This document shows positions 20,472-30,357 of a DNA stretch of 64,000 nt, piece after piece (position 1 is the first letter of the stretch; the number at the start of each line of letters is the position of its first letter). The stretch spans positions 141,470-205,469 of the forward strand of contig CACILL010000002.1 in the NCBI GenBank assembly GCA_902587545.1, in the 5' to 3' direction. This stretch comes from an uncultured SAR86 cluster bacterium (lineage in GTDB: Bacteria > Pseudomonadota > Gammaproteobacteria > Magnimaribacterales > AG-339-G14). Below the pieces are notes generated by a model that ran no database searches, had not been told where the DNA came from, and worked only from the letters and a program-made list of their open reading frames with translations. The translations under genes and the position numbers were made by a program.

Positions 20472-21383
20472 CTAGATAATTACTTTTTTAAAAACGTTGA
20501 AGTAACCATTTTCAATTTCTAAATCTTTGTAGAAATCTTTTTCTTTCAGCATTTCGTGAGCTTTAGGAAGGTTATACCATGGACAAAACATAAATAGATG
20601 ATGTTCAAGATGATAATTTACATTCAGAGGCGCAATGAAATATCTTACAAAATTTGAAGATAAGGTCGTTCTGGTATGAGTAAAGTCATCTTGTCCAGAT
20701 GTACAAGCATGCTCTGAGATGCTTCTTAACCTGTAAAACAAACTGAAAATTGTTAATTTTGGTATCCACCACAAAAGCAAATATAGCCATGGCACATTAA
20801 AAAAAGTTAATGTCGAAAAAATTATTAGCTGACAAATTAAGAAACCATAAAGTGAAGAAACAAAATGCTTAAGATGTCCAAAAAAAGTATTTTCATTTAC
20901 GCCCCATGCTGAATAGAAGTATCCAAAATAACGCCTCAAACCAGATATGCCAGTTAAATCTCTTAATACTTTTCGAGAAAAGCTTTTTTTTGATACTGGA
21001 AAAGGATCGGTCAGGGTTTTATCAGGGTCTAAATCAGTTTCCGTATGTTTGTGGTGTATTAAGTGATATTTTCTATAACTTATCGTTTCTGTCATCATTG
21101 GATAGGCACAAAGCCACTGAGAAATAAAGTCGTTAATCTTTTTATTCTTTGAAATCAAATTATGAGCGCCATCGTGCATCATTACTACCAGGGCAAACTG
21201 CCTGGTTCCGATAATAAGAGCGGCAACCAGAAAGGTTAAGATACCTGGTGAAAAAGAAAAAATGAAAAAACCAAGAGCAATTTGAGCCCAAATACTAAAA
21301 ATAGCTAAATAATTCCTCCAATCCTTAGAATCTCTCAAAATGGCAATTTCTTCTTCAGAAAGAAGAGTATTTGGGTTAATCAT
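20472..21383 (-). CDS. Membrane fatty acid desaturase family protein
   Basis: Integral membrane di-iron enzyme of 303 residues with the three histidine boxes of the family: HDGAH, HLIHHKHT and HLEHHLF, plus hydrophobic segments between them. The SEHACTSGQDDFTHTRTT segment is also typical. The exact substrate (acyl-lipid desaturation or a carotenoid/sphingolipid-type hydroxylation) cannot be read from the sequence. It lies between pdxB and msrB, neither of which helps. Confidence 0.82.
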   Translation of the reverse strand: MINPNTLLSEEEIAILRDSKDWRNYLAIFSIWAQIALGFFIFSFSPGILTFLVAALIIGTRQFALVVMMHDGAHNLISKNKKINDFISQWLCAYPMMTETISYRKYHLIHHKHTETDLDPDKTLTDPFPVSKKSFSRKVLRDLTGISGLRRYFGYFYSAWGVNENTFFGHLKHFVSSLYGFLICQLIIFSTLTFFNVPWLYLLLWWIPKLTIFSLFYRLRSISEHACTSGQDDFTHTRTTLSSNFVRYFIAPLNVNYHLEHHLFMFCPWYNLPKAHEMLKEKDFYKDLEIENGYFNVFKKVII

Positions 21384-21415
21384 CGGTTTATTATACTAGA
21401 CAATTCATGCCTTTC

Positions 21416-22519
21416 TTAAAGTCTGAATCCAAAAAGCTCTAATTTTGTTTTGGCTGCACTGCCTAAATCACCAACTATTTTATGATTATTGAAACCTAGC
21501 CTTTTGAGTGAAGTTCTTAATTCCTGAAAATCCCTTGGATCTTTTTTTGTTTTGAAAAAACTTTTAAAGACGAAATCATCTCTTTTAACATCATAAATTT
21601 TTAGAAAGATTGAAGGTGGAATTCCAAAGACATCCATTTCCTCTTCTATGGAGTTATCTATTGTAAAATCTATAAATCTCTTAGGTTCGATTGCCTCTAG
21701 ATTTTCATTAAAGAAATTATTAAATTCACTTAAAGCTTTTTCATTGAATTTATTTTCTGCGCTCATTGTTTTTCCAGCAATATGGGGAGTCGCGATATAA
21801 GGCTTTTTAAACTTTGTTAAGTTAAGATTGGGTTCATTAGGCCATACATCAAAAATAAAATTATCTGATTTTTTTGATAAGTAGTACTCATCACTTAAAA
21901 CTTCACCCCTTGAAGAATTAATTAAAAATTGATCATCTTTCATTTCATTCAGAAAATTTACATCTAAAAGATTATGAGATGGAAATTTTCCAGTTTTTGA
22001 ATAAGAACAGTTTAAGGAAATTACCTCTGAGGATAAAACTTCATCAAGGCTAGAGGATACTTCGGGAAAATATGGATCATAAATACAACAAGGAAAATTA
22101 ATTTCATCCAAAATATTTTTGAATCTTTTACCAATATTGCCAAATCCGATAATGCCAAACTTTGTCTCATAGGGCTTAATTTTATTGCCAATAATCAAGA
22201 CAGATAAGACACTTAATAAATATTCAATGACAGCTAATGCATTTCCGCCTTTGCCTGTAGAAAGATGAATATTAGAGTTTTTAAAGTAATCTTGATCTAT
22301 ATGATCTTCTCCTGAAGTTAAAGAAGCGACAAATTTTACATTTGTGTTATCTAACAATTCCTCGTTGATTTTCGTCGTAGATCTTAAAAAGACAGCATCG
22401 GAATTTTTGATAGCTTGATTTGAGATTTCGTGAGAGGCAAGGCTTCGAACATTGAATTTAGAATTACTTTCAAATGTCTTAATTAACTCGTGCAAGTCTT
22501 TATTAATAACAATATTCAT
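21416..22519 (-). CDS. pdxB: Erythronate-4-phosphate dehydrogenase PdxB
   Basis: NAD-dependent dehydrogenase of the DXP-dependent pyridoxal phosphate pathway. It is a D-2-hydroxyacid dehydrogenase with FVASLTSGEDHID, GKGGNALAVIEYLL, the dinucleotide motif FGIIGFGNIGKRF and TPHIAGKTM, plus the short C-terminal PdxB dimerisation region. ATG 22519 overlaps the stop of the acyltransferase gene as TGATG; a TTG one codon earlier is less likely. Length is 367 residues. Confidence 0.9.
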   Translation of the reverse strand: MNIVINKDLHELIKTFESNSKFNVRSLASHEISNQAIKNSDAVFLRSTTKINEELLDNTNVKFVASLTSGEDHIDQDYFKNSNIHLSTGKGGNALAVIEYLLSVLSVLIIGNKIKPYETKFGIIGFGNIGKRFKNILDEINFPCCIYDPYFPEVSSSLDEVLSSEVISLNCSYSKTGKFPSHNLLDVNFLNEMKDDQFLINSSRGEVLSDEYYLSKKSDNFIFDVWPNEPNLNLTKFKKPYIATPHIAGKTMSAENKFNEKALSEFNNFFNENLEAIEPKRFIDFTIDNSIEEEMDVFGIPPSIFLKIYDVKRDDFVFKSFFKTKKDPRDFQELRTSLKRLGFNNHKIVGDLGSAAKTKLELFGFRL

Positions 22520-23241
22520 CAATTGTTTTTGTTGGGCAGCAACTTACTTTTTATCCAGCCAAAAAAAGAATTGTTTTTAAGACTGATTTGATCGATTTTG
22601 AGGTATAAATCATCCAATTCTTTAGGGGAAGAAAACATATCTGCTCTGGATATCATTTTTTCATTCTCATCTAATTCTTTTACTACTTTTGCAGGATTGC
22701 CGGCAACTACAACATTTGGAGGAACATCTTTAACCACTATCGATCCAGCGCCAACAATGCTATTTTTTCCAATTCTCACCCCTTTGTTAACAATTGCACT
22801 ATCTCCTATCCAAACGTTGTCTTCTAGAACTACTTCTAAAGACTTTCCAACAGGCAAAGCTCTATCATAAATTCCATGCCAGTCAGAGTCGGAAATGTAT
22901 ACCCCATTGGCAAACATACATGAATCTCCAATTTTTATTGAAGTAGCTGCAGAAATTCTTACTCCTGGACTAAACAAACAAAACTTGCCTGCTTCTATTT
23001 TTCCATCGTGTTTGTCTGCATTCCATGTAGTAATGTGAACATGAGCATCTGGGGATGTTATAAAAGTTGCGAAATCTCCAACCGATATGTTTTTACCAGA
23101 TACGTGAAGATATTTAACACCCAAAATAAGAGGGCTGGTTCCCAAATGATCAAATTGAGGAGTGATAATTTTTTTTATGTATTGTTGATCAAACCACCAA
23201 TGAATTCTTTTAAGCCAAAAAGGTCTATTGTCTTTTCTAAT
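22519..23241 (-). CDS. Hexapeptide-repeat (left-handed beta-helix) acyltransferase, probable ATT start
   Basis: WbbJ/maltose-acetyltransferase-like O-acyltransferase with a left-handed beta-helix: [59 protein letters not shown] and [10 protein letters not shown]. The first conventional start is TTG 23145, but the frame is open 32 codons further up and encodes a family-like N-terminus ([23 protein letters not shown]). No ATG, GTG or TTG lies between the in-frame TGA and this segment; an ATT at 23241 has GGAG 7 nt upstream. I therefore give 240 residues from ATT. The substrate is unknown. Confidence 0.72.
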   Translation of the reverse strand: MRKDNRPFWLKRIHWWFDQQYIKKIITPQFDHLGTSPLILGVKYLHVSGKNISVGDFATFITSPDAHVHITTWNADKHDGKIEAGKFCLFSPGVRISAATSIKIGDSCMFANGVYISDSDWHGIYDRALPVGKSLEVVLEDNVWIGDSAIVNKGVRIGKNSIVGAGSIVVKDVPPNVVVAGNPAKVVKELDENEKMISRADMFSSPKELDDLYLKIDQISLKNNSFFGWIKSKLLPNKNN

Positions 23242-23287
23242 TTTTAATCTCCAGATATTTTTACATCATGTATGATACAGCGATTCT

Positions 23288-24697
23288 ATGAAAGAAACCC
23301 TCAACACTTCTGCAGAAGATAGCGTCATAAAAAATTCAATAGCTTCAGAAGAAGCCAAAGAGTATTTTAAATTAGCTACTCCAATGCTTTTGACTCAATT
23401 AGCAGCTCACGCTACTGGAATAATTTCTGCTTTAATGACTGGTAATTACAATACTGTTGATCAGGCTGCTGTTGCTATAGGTAATATGCTTTTTTGGCCT
23501 GCTTATTTTGGGATCGCAGGAGTATTGTTTATTGTTACTTCTTTTGTTGCTCAATTTTATGGCGCAAGGCAAATTGCGCAAATTGGACCCGTCGTAAAGC
23601 AATCTTATTGGCTAGCAATCCCCTTGATTCTTTTATTTGTCGTTTACACGTTAAATGCAGATTCACTTCTTAATATTTTAGGTACTCCTGAAGAAGTGAA
23701 GACCATTACAAAGGATTATTTATTTGGGTTGATGATTGGTGCTCCGGCAATGTTTTTATTTCAACCCTTAAGATCCATGTGTGAGGGTATGAAAAAACCA
23801 CTTCCCATTACTTACATAAATGTTGTGATGGTCTTAATAAATGCTCTAGTGAATTATGTTTTGATTTTTGGTAAGTTTGGCTTCCCTGAATTGGGTGGTA
23901 AAGGTTGTGGCATAGCATTTTTAATTTCTTCATGGTCTTCTCTTTTAATCATTCTTGGATACATTTATTTTTCAAAGTTCTTTAAAGAAATTAGATTTTT
24001 TGAGAATTTTGAAGCTCCTAATCCAAAACAAATTTCTGAAATCATAAAACTTGGAATACCAATTGGTGGAACCCTATTCATAGAAATAGCTGTTTTTAGT
24101 GGAGCAGGTTTGATTTTAAGCAGGCTTGGTGAAAATGTTATTTCTGCTCATGCAATTGCCATGCAAGTAACTACCTTAACTTTTATGTTGCCCCTATCAA
24201 TAGGCTTAGCAGCTAATGTTAGAGTTGGAAATTTAGTAGGGTCAAACTCATTAGATAAAGCAAGATATTCTTCATTTTTTGCTATGTTTTTTGCCTTGTT
24301 TTTGGCAATTATAAATACCTTTATCCTCATAGAGTTTGGTAATTACTTAGCAAGCTTCTTCAATCCAGATATCGAAATTGTAAATTTAGCAGCTACATTA
24401 TTAATAATTGCTGCCATATTCCAGATTGCAGATGGGCTAAACTTTGCTGGCGTTGGTGCTTTGAGGGGCTTTAAAGACACTCAGATTTTATTCTTTTTTA
24501 TGTTCATCGCTTATTGGATTATTGGAATGCCAATAGGATATACCCTGTCAATGACTGAATTCTTTTCTGATCCTATTGGGGCACCAGGTATGTGGATTGG
24601 TTTGACTGTTGGCCTTTTTGTTTCGGCAGCTTTTGTTATTGCAAGAGTTAATTATACTACTGGTAGAGGTAGAAGTAGATTTGTCTTAAATTCTTGA
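23288..24697 (+). CDS. MATE-family multidrug/sodium efflux transporter
   Basis: Integral membrane exporter of 469 residues and about 12 helices, with two MATE repeats that start near LATPMLLTQLAAHATGIIS and IIKLGIPIGGTLFIEIAVFS; NorM-type signatures include GPVVKQSYW and GVGALRGFKDTQI. The ATG at 23288 lies only 11 nt after TATGAT, a possible -10, so the leader may be very short. Substrate unknown. The stop directly abuts the tusA ATG (TGAATG). Confidence 0.88.
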   Translation: MKETLNTSAEDSVIKNSIASEEAKEYFKLATPMLLTQLAAHATGIISALMTGNYNTVDQAAVAIGNMLFWPAYFGIAGVLFIVTSFVAQFYGARQIAQIGPVVKQSYWLAIPLILLFVVYTLNADSLLNILGTPEEVKTITKDYLFGLMIGAPAMFLFQPLRSMCEGMKKPLPITYINVVMVLINALVNYVLIFGKFGFPELGGKGCGIAFLISSWSSLLIILGYIYFSKFFKEIRFFENFEAPNPKQISEIIKLGIPIGGTLFIEIAVFSGAGLILSRLGENVISAHAIAMQVTTLTFMLPLSIGLAANVRVGNLVGSNSLDKARYSSFFAMFFALFLAIINTFILIEFGNYLASFFNPDIEIVNLAATLLIIAAIFQIADGLNFAGVGALRGFKDTQILFFFMFIAYWIIGMPIGYTLSMTEFFSDPIGAPGMWIGLTVGLFVSAAFVIARVNYTTGRGRSRFVLNS

Positions 24698-24919
24698 ATG
24701 ATTGAAATAGATGCCAAAGGTCTTAAATGTCCTGAGCCAATAATGCTTCTTCATCAATCTATTCATGAAGCTAAAAAAGGTGATGAAGTGACTCTCATAG
24801 CCACAGATCCTACTGCAATTAAAGATGTTAAAAAGTTCTGTGAATATCTTAATCATTCGTTGATATCTTTTTCTGAGGAAGACGGAATCATTACATTCAG
24901 AGTAAAAAAGGGAGAATAA
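24698..24919 (+). CDS. tusA: TusA-family sulfur carrier protein
   Basis: Small (73 residues) sulfurtransferase of the TusA/SirA fold. The signature LKCPEPIMLL gives the persulfide cysteine C11 in CPEP, and ATDPTAIKDVKKFCEYLNH is typical. In E. coli TusA passes sulfur from IscS toward tRNA 2-thiouridine; iscS is in this window but far away. It is translationally coupled to the upstream MATE gene. Confidence 0.9.
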   Translation: MIEIDAKGLKCPEPIMLLHQSIHEAKKGDEVTLIATDPTAIKDVKKFCEYLNHSLISFSEEDGIITFRVKKGE

Positions 24920-24924
24920 GGAAC

Positions 24925-25962
24925 ATGGAAAAAATTAATAAGAGATGGGTCTTAGCAAAAAGACCTGAAGGCATGCCGGAAGATGAATGTTGGAAATTAG
25001 AAGAGGCTTCTATAAAAGATCTTGATGAGAATCAAATCTTAATAAAGGTGATGTATCTCTCTATTGATCCATACATGCGAGGCAGAATGAACGATATGAA
25101 ATCTTATACCGAGCCTGTTGCAATAGGAGAGGTAATGACAGGCGAAAGTGTTGGTCAAGTAATTCAATCCAGATCAGAGAAATTCCAAATTGGAGATTAT
25201 GTTGCAGCTCACCTGGGTTGGCAGTCTTTCATTAGATGTAATGATGATAATCCTGCATTAATGAGAATTTATCCTGACTTGGCTCCAATACAATCTTTTT
25301 TAGGACCAGCAGGCATGCCAGGTAGAACTGCTTATTTTGGACTTAAAGAAGTAGGAAAGGTAAAGGAAAGTGATACCGTAGTTGTATCTGCAGCCTCTGG
25401 AGCTGTGGGCTCTGTCGTTGGTCAAATGGCTAAACTTATTGGTTGTAAAACAATAGGTATCGCTGGCGGAAAGAAAAAATGTGATTTTGTTAAGGATGTG
25501 ATGGGATTAGATTATGCCATTGACTATAAATCAAAAACATTTAGAGATGACTTATCTAAGGCTTCTTCAGATGGGATAGATATCTATTTTGAAAACGTTG
25601 GTGGAGAAGTTTCAAAAGTAGTTGCTGAGCTTCTCAATCCTGGAGCGAGAGTTCCAATTTGTGGCTTTATATCAGCTTATAATTCCTTTAATTCAAATAT
25701 CTCAGAAAGCAGCGAGTTGCCTGAGACTCCCTTTGATATCTTTGGGAATTTAGATCCAGCGCCTGAACATAGATTTTTTGTGGTTACAGAATTTAATAAA
25801 AACTGGGAACAGGCAACACGTGAGTTAGCCGAATGGATGCGTCAAGGTAAAATAAAATATAAAGAAACCGTCTTAGAAGGTATCGAGAATGCTCCTCAGG
25901 GGTTAAGAGATGTATTAAGCGGTAAGAATTTTGGAAAACAACTTATAAAAGTGAGTGACTAA
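24925..25962 (+). CDS. NADP-dependent medium-chain oxidoreductase (CurA/YncB-like, MDR family)
   Basis: Zinc-independent medium-chain reductase of 345 residues related to leukotriene-B4 dehydrogenase and CurA-type enone reductases. Visible are YLSIDPYMRGRMND, PGRTAYFGLKEVG, the nucleotide motif VVSAASGAVGSVVGQMAKL, IDIYFENVGGEV and PICGFISAYN. A GGGAGAATAAGGA segment provides the Shine-Dalgarno. It probably reduces an alpha,beta-unsaturated carbonyl; the substrate is not determinable. Confidence 0.88.
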   Translation: MEKINKRWVLAKRPEGMPEDECWKLEEASIKDLDENQILIKVMYLSIDPYMRGRMNDMKSYTEPVAIGEVMTGESVGQVIQSRSEKFQIGDYVAAHLGWQSFIRCNDDNPALMRIYPDLAPIQSFLGPAGMPGRTAYFGLKEVGKVKESDTVVVSAASGAVGSVVGQMAKLIGCKTIGIAGGKKKCDFVKDVMGLDYAIDYKSKTFRDDLSKASSDGIDIYFENVGGEVSKVVAELLNPGARVPICGFISAYNSFNSNISESSELPETPFDIFGNLDPAPEHRFFVVTEFNKNWEQATRELAEWMRQGKIKYKETVLEGIENAPQGLRDVLSGKNFGKQLIKVSD

Positions 25963-27568
25963 AAAGCTTTCTTCAGAAACTAACCTCCCTTGGTGGAAAA
26001 AAGGAGTTATTTATCAGATTTATCCACGTTCTTTCAATGATACTTCTGGAAATGGTATTGGTGATCTCAAAGGAATATCCAAAAAAATTTCTTACTTATC
26101 TTCGTTAGGTGTTGATGCATTATGGCTTTCGCCAATTTTTACCTCTCCTATGAAAGATATGGGTTACGATGTTTCCAATTACACTGACATTGATCCCTTA
26201 TTCGGAGATATTCATGATTTTGAAAGACTCATAGAAAAAGCCAAAGAAAATAAAATTAAAGTAATAATTGATCAAGTTTTATCACATAGTTCTGATGCTC
26301 ATCCTTTCTTTAAGCTCAGTAAATCAAATAAAAATAATTCAAAATCGGATTGGTATGTCTGGGCTGATCCTAAACCTGATGGCTCTCCTCCAAACAATTG
26401 GCTTTCTGTTTTTGGAGGTTCTGCATGGGAATGGGATACCGGTAGAGAACAATATTACTTACATAATTTTTTAAAGTCACAACCAGACTTTAACTTCCAT
26501 AACTTAGAAGTTCAGAAATGGTTACTTTCAACTGTTAAGTTTTGGCTAGAAAAAGGCGTTGATGGCTTTAGGCTTGATACTGCTAATTATTATTTTCATG
26601 ATAAAAAATTAAGAAATAATCCTGCTATCAAATCAAGAGCTTCTGGAAAAAATCCTTACTATTATCAAAATTTAAAATATTCAATTAATCAAAAGGATAA
26701 TTTTGCATTCCTAAAAAAGCTAAGGAAGCTTACAGATCTATATAAAGAAACGACGATGATTGGAGAAATTTCAAATGTTGAATTACAAGCCAAATACACT
26801 GCGAACAATGACAAGCTGCATATGGCTTACAGTTTTGATCTTCTCAGAGATGAATTTTCTCCAAAACACATAAGGAATACTGTTTCTAAATTTTTTAAAG
26901 AAACTAAAGATGGGTGGCCGACATGGAGTTTTTCCAATCACGATGTAGTGAGGCATTTGTCTAGATGGAATAAAACAAAAAAAGATAGACAAAAATTTGC
27001 AAAATTAACTTGTGCGTTACTCATGTCATTGAAAGGAACACCATGCATTTACCAAGGCGAAGAGCTTGGTCAAACTCAAACCAAAATTGAATTTGATGAA
27101 ATAAAAGACCCTCCTGGAAAAAAATTCTGGCCTATGGATTTTGGTAGAGATGGATGTAGAACTCCCATGATTTGGGATGAAAGCAAGAAATTTGCTGGCT
27201 TTTCAAGTGCAAAGCCGTGGCTTCCAATTAAAAAAGAACAAATTATCAACTCTGTTAAAAAGCAATTAAAAAATAGAGACTCAACCTATCATTTTTATAA
27301 AACATTTATTTCTTTAAGAAAAAAAATATCCTTCTTTACCGAAGAAATTTATTTTGAAAATAATAATGAAGTTTTGATTCTTTATAGAGGAAATGAGAAA
27401 GAAATTTGCTGTATGTTTAATTTATCCCAAAGAGAAATTGCGATAGATAATACTTATGGGAAAATCATACCTTTTCTCCCATCTCAGCAGGTCAGGCAAG
27501 ACTCAAAAAAATTAAATCTATCGTCCTATGGATTTTGTTTCTTAACGAAGACGGATTTTAAGATTTAG
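25955..27568 (+). CDS. GH13 alpha-glucosidase (oligo-1,6-glucosidase/alpha-glucosidase type)
   Basis: Alpha-amylase-family hydrolase of 537 residues. Conserved regions are WWKKGVIYQIYPRSFND, DALWLSPIFTSPMKDMGYDV, VDGFRLDTANY with nucleophile D208, MIGEISN with acid/base E271 and FSNHDVVR with D330. The start is GTG 25955, overlapping the reductase stop by 8 nt. No signal peptide is seen, so it should act on imported or internal alpha-glucosides. Length and motifs fit GH13 subfamilies 17/23. Confidence 0.9.
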   Translation: MTKKLSSETNLPWWKKGVIYQIYPRSFNDTSGNGIGDLKGISKKISYLSSLGVDALWLSPIFTSPMKDMGYDVSNYTDIDPLFGDIHDFERLIEKAKENKIKVIIDQVLSHSSDAHPFFKLSKSNKNNSKSDWYVWADPKPDGSPPNNWLSVFGGSAWEWDTGREQYYLHNFLKSQPDFNFHNLEVQKWLLSTVKFWLEKGVDGFRLDTANYYFHDKKLRNNPAIKSRASGKNPYYYQNLKYSINQKDNFAFLKKLRKLTDLYKETTMIGEISNVELQAKYTANNDKLHMAYSFDLLRDEFSPKHIRNTVSKFFKETKDGWPTWSFSNHDVVRHLSRWNKTKKDRQKFAKLTCALLMSLKGTPCIYQGEELGQTQTKIEFDEIKDPPGKKFWPMDFGRDGCRTPMIWDESKKFAGFSSAKPWLPIKKEQIINSVKKQLKNRDSTYHFYKTFISLRKKISFFTEEIYFENNNEVLILYRGNEKEICCMFNLSQREIAIDNTYGKIIPFLPSQQVRQDSKKLNLSSYGFCFLTKTDFKI

Positions 27569-27584
27569 AATAAAAAATCTTAAA
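27557..27584. terminator. AT-rich hairpin between convergent genes
   Basis: A perfect 10-bp inverted repeat, TTTAAGATTT (27557-27566) and AAATCTTAAA (27575-27584), with an 8-nt loop spans the stop codons of the glucosidase gene and sucD. The stem has almost no G+C and no long T-run follows, so it is at best a weak bidirectional terminator. Confidence 0.4.
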
Positions 27585-28452
27585 GAGACATTTCTTCTAA
27601 AATAGATTGTCCTATTTCAGATGGACTTTTAACGGTCCTTACCCCAGCACTTTCTAAAGCATTAAATTTGTCTTCTGCAGTTCCTTTGCCGCCAGAAATT
27701 ATTGCACCTGCATGGCCCATTCTTTTTCCGGGAGGCGCGCTTACTCCTGCAATATAACCTACAACAGGCTTTGAGACGTTTTCTTTGATATATTCAGCGG
27801 CTTCCTCCTCAGCTGAACCCCCAATTTCTCCTACCATAACAATTCCCTCTGTTTGAGGATCTTCTTCAAAAAGCTTTAAAACATCAATAAAGCTTGTGCC
27901 TGGAAGCGGATCTCCTCCTATACCCACACAAGTAGACTGTCCAAGACCTGCCTTGGTAGTCTGATCAACTGCTTCGTAAGTAAGAGTTCCTGACCTTGAG
28001 ACAATTCCTACCTTTCCAGGGCTATGAATGAAACCCGGCATAATTCCTAATTTGCATTCGCCTGGCGTAATTATTCCCGGACAATTTGGACCAATAATTC
28101 TTATGCCTTCCTTATCTGCTAGTTCTTTAACTTCTAACATATCCAAAGTTGGGATGCCTTCGGTTATACAGATTATCAATTCAATACCGCTTTCTATTGC
28201 CTCAATTATTGAAGGTTTACAAAATTTGGCGGGAACAAAAATTATACTAGCATTTGCCTCAGTGACTTGTTTTGCTTCTTTTACGGAATTGAAGACTGGA
28301 AGATCCAAATGGATTTGCCCGCCCTTACCAGGAGTCACGCCACCTAAAATATCGGTTCCGTACTCTATCGCTTGACTGCAATGCAATGTGCCTTGTGCTC
28401 CAGTAAATCCCTGACAAATTACTTTAGTTTTTTTATTAATTAAGATACTCAT
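27580..28452 (-). CDS. sucD: Succinyl-CoA synthetase alpha subunit
   Basis: ADP-forming TCA-cycle enzyme, alpha chain, 290 residues. It has the CoA-binding N-terminus ([19 protein letters not shown]), [15 protein letters not shown], and the phosphorylated histidine in [14 protein letters not shown]. It overlaps sucC by ATGA. The cluster sdhCDAB-sucCD is in the usual order but lacks sucAB. Confidence 0.97.
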   Translation of the reverse strand: MSILINKKTKVICQGFTGAQGTLHCSQAIEYGTDILGGVTPGKGGQIHLDLPVFNSVKEAKQVTEANASIIFVPAKFCKPSIIEAIESGIELIICITEGIPTLDMLEVKELADKEGIRIIGPNCPGIITPGECKLGIMPGFIHSPGKVGIVSRSGTLTYEAVDQTTKAGLGQSTCVGIGGDPLPGTSFIDVLKLFEEDPQTEGIVMVGEIGGSAEEEAAEYIKENVSKPVVGYIAGVSAPPGKRMGHAGAIISGGKGTAEDKFNALESAGVRTVKSPSEIGQSILEEMSL

Positions 28453-29606
28453 CCTGAATTTTTAACTGCTAATTCTGCAGCTTCTGAGAGATCATCCGCA
28501 GAAATAATATTAAGATCGCTTTCAGATAGAATTTTTTTTGCCTCTTCTGAATTATTACCTTTAAGCCTCACGATGACAGGTATATCAACTCCAACTTCTG
28601 AGACAGCTGAAACTATCCCAGAGGCAACGACATCACACCTTACAATTCCACCAAAAATATTTATCAAAACCGACTTAACTTTTTCATCAGAAAGAATGAT
28701 CTTAAAAGCCTCGGCTACTCTTTCTTTATCTACAGTACCTCCAACATCTAGAAAATTAGCTGGAAATCCCCCGGAAAGCTTTATGATATCCATTGTTGCC
28801 ATTGCAAGACCAGCTCCATTCACCATACATCCTATATTTCCATCCAAAGCTACATAATTAAGATCCCATTTTGCTGCTTCGATTTCCTTTTGATTTTCTT
28901 GCGAAGAATCTCGCAGTTTTAAAAGATCTTCTTGTCTAAACAAAGCATTTTCATCAATATTTATCTTTGCATCTAAACATTTTAGAGAATCATTTTGATC
29001 AATAACCAAAGGATTGATTTCAATCAAAGAAAGATCTTTTTCAAAAAATAAATTTACCAACCCAGAAACTATTTTCATAAATTCTTTGGTTTGGTTGGGA
29101 GTCAACCCGAGGCCATTAACCAGAGGTAAAACATCAAAATCTTCTTTCTTATTTTTACTAACATTGATCTTAAAAATCTTCTCAGGACTTTCCTCAGCAA
29201 CTTTTTCAATATCCATGCCTCCTTCTGGTGAGGCCATCACCACCAAAGATTGAGAACTTCTGTCTATTACAGCACCTAGGTAAAATTCTTTTTGGATCTT
29301 AGTACTTTCTGCAATCATTATTGCAGAAACTGGCTTTCCTTCATCACCAGTCTGGTGATTGACAAATTTCTTTCCAAGCCAATCCTTAGAAAATTGTATA
29401 ATCTCATCAATATCGTTTGTTATTTTAACTCCACCTGCTTTCCCCCTTCCGCCAGCATGAACTTGGACTTTGACAACAAATTCTTCGCCGTCTAATTCAC
29501 TGATAAGACTGGAAATTTCTTCTTCTGAAAAAACTACTACAGACTTAGCTGTTGGTAGGTCAAAATTTTCTAGGAGTTGTTTAGACTGATATTCGTGTAA
29601 ATTCAA
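28449..29606 (-). CDS. sucC: Succinyl-CoA synthetase beta subunit
   Basis: ATP-grasp beta chain of 385 residues ([47 protein letters not shown]). The N-terminus matches E. coli SucC but the start codon is TTG at 29606. It begins 10 nt after the sdhB stop, so sdhCDAB-sucCD is probably one transcript. Confidence 0.96.
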   Translation of the reverse strand: MNLHEYQSKQLLENFDLPTAKSVVVFSEEEISSLISELDGEEFVVKVQVHAGGRGKAGGVKITNDIDEIIQFSKDWLGKKFVNHQTGDEGKPVSAIMIAESTKIQKEFYLGAVIDRSSQSLVVMASPEGGMDIEKVAEESPEKIFKINVSKNKKEDFDVLPLVNGLGLTPNQTKEFMKIVSGLVNLFFEKDLSLIEINPLVIDQNDSLKCLDAKINIDENALFRQEDLLKLRDSSQENQKEIEAAKWDLNYVALDGNIGCMVNGAGLAMATMDIIKLSGGFPANFLDVGGTVDKERVAEAFKIILSDEKVKSVLINIFGGIVRCDVVASGIVSAVSEVGVDIPVIVRLKGNNSEEAKKILSESDLNIISADDLSEAAELAVKNSG

Positions 29607-29616
29607 AGTGTTAGTA

Positions 29617-30357
29617 TTATAAAGCTCTTTTAACTAACATTTTTTTAATTTCACCAATTGCTTTTGTAGGGTTTAAGCCTTTAGGACAGACTGAAACGCA
29701 GTTCATAATTCCATGACATCTGAAAACGCTAAAAGCATCTTCTAGTTGCTCTAATCTTTCTTCTGTAGCAGTGTCTCTACTGTCAGCAATAAATCTGTAT
29801 GCTTGTAATAGAGCTGCCGGTCCCAAAAATTTGTCAGGGTTCCACCAGAAGGATGGACAGGCAGTAGAGCAGCAACCGCACATTATGCATTCATAGAGGC
29901 CATCTAACTTTTCTCTTTCTTCGATTGTTTGAGGAATGGCTTCTCTAGTATCAACTTTTTTATCAGTGATCAGATATGGTTTAACTTTTTTATACTGATC
30001 AACAAATTGTTTCATATCAACAATTAAATCTTTAATAACAGGTAGACCTGGTAGAGGTCTGATAGAAAGCTTATTAGATTTGATTGCATCAGATAAAGGC
30101 GTAATACATCCAAGCCCATTTTTACCATTTATGTTTAAACCATCAGACCCGCAAACTCCCTCACGACAAGATCTTCTGAAAGAGATTGAAGGATCTTGTT
30201 CCTTTGCAAGCATCAAGACATCTAAAACCATTAAATCTTTTTCTGCCGGTATATCGATATCAAAGTCCTGCATGTAAGGCTTTTCTTGCTTCAAGGGGTC
30301 GTATCTGTAGATACTCAATCGTAGAGTTTTGATCTCACTTGCTGCAATTGCATTCAT
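29617..30357 (-). CDS. sdhB: Succinate dehydrogenase iron-sulfur subunit
   Basis: Carries the three Fe-S clusters of complex II. The [2Fe-2S] segment is SCREGVCGSDG with a later Cys in GLGCITP; the C-terminal clusters use CIMCGCCSTACP and CHGIMNCVSVCPKGLNP. Length is 246 residues, slightly longer than E. coli. The ATG overlaps the sdhA stop (TAATG). Confidence 0.97.
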   Translation of the reverse strand: MNAIAASEIKTLRLSIYRYDPLKQEKPYMQDFDIDIPAEKDLMVLDVLMLAKEQDPSISFRRSCREGVCGSDGLNINGKNGLGCITPLSDAIKSNKLSIRPLPGLPVIKDLIVDMKQFVDQYKKVKPYLITDKKVDTREAIPQTIEEREKLDGLYECIMCGCCSTACPSFWWNPDKFLGPAALLQAYRFIADSRDTATEERLEQLEDAFSVFRCHGIMNCVSVCPKGLNPTKAIGEIKKMLVKRAL

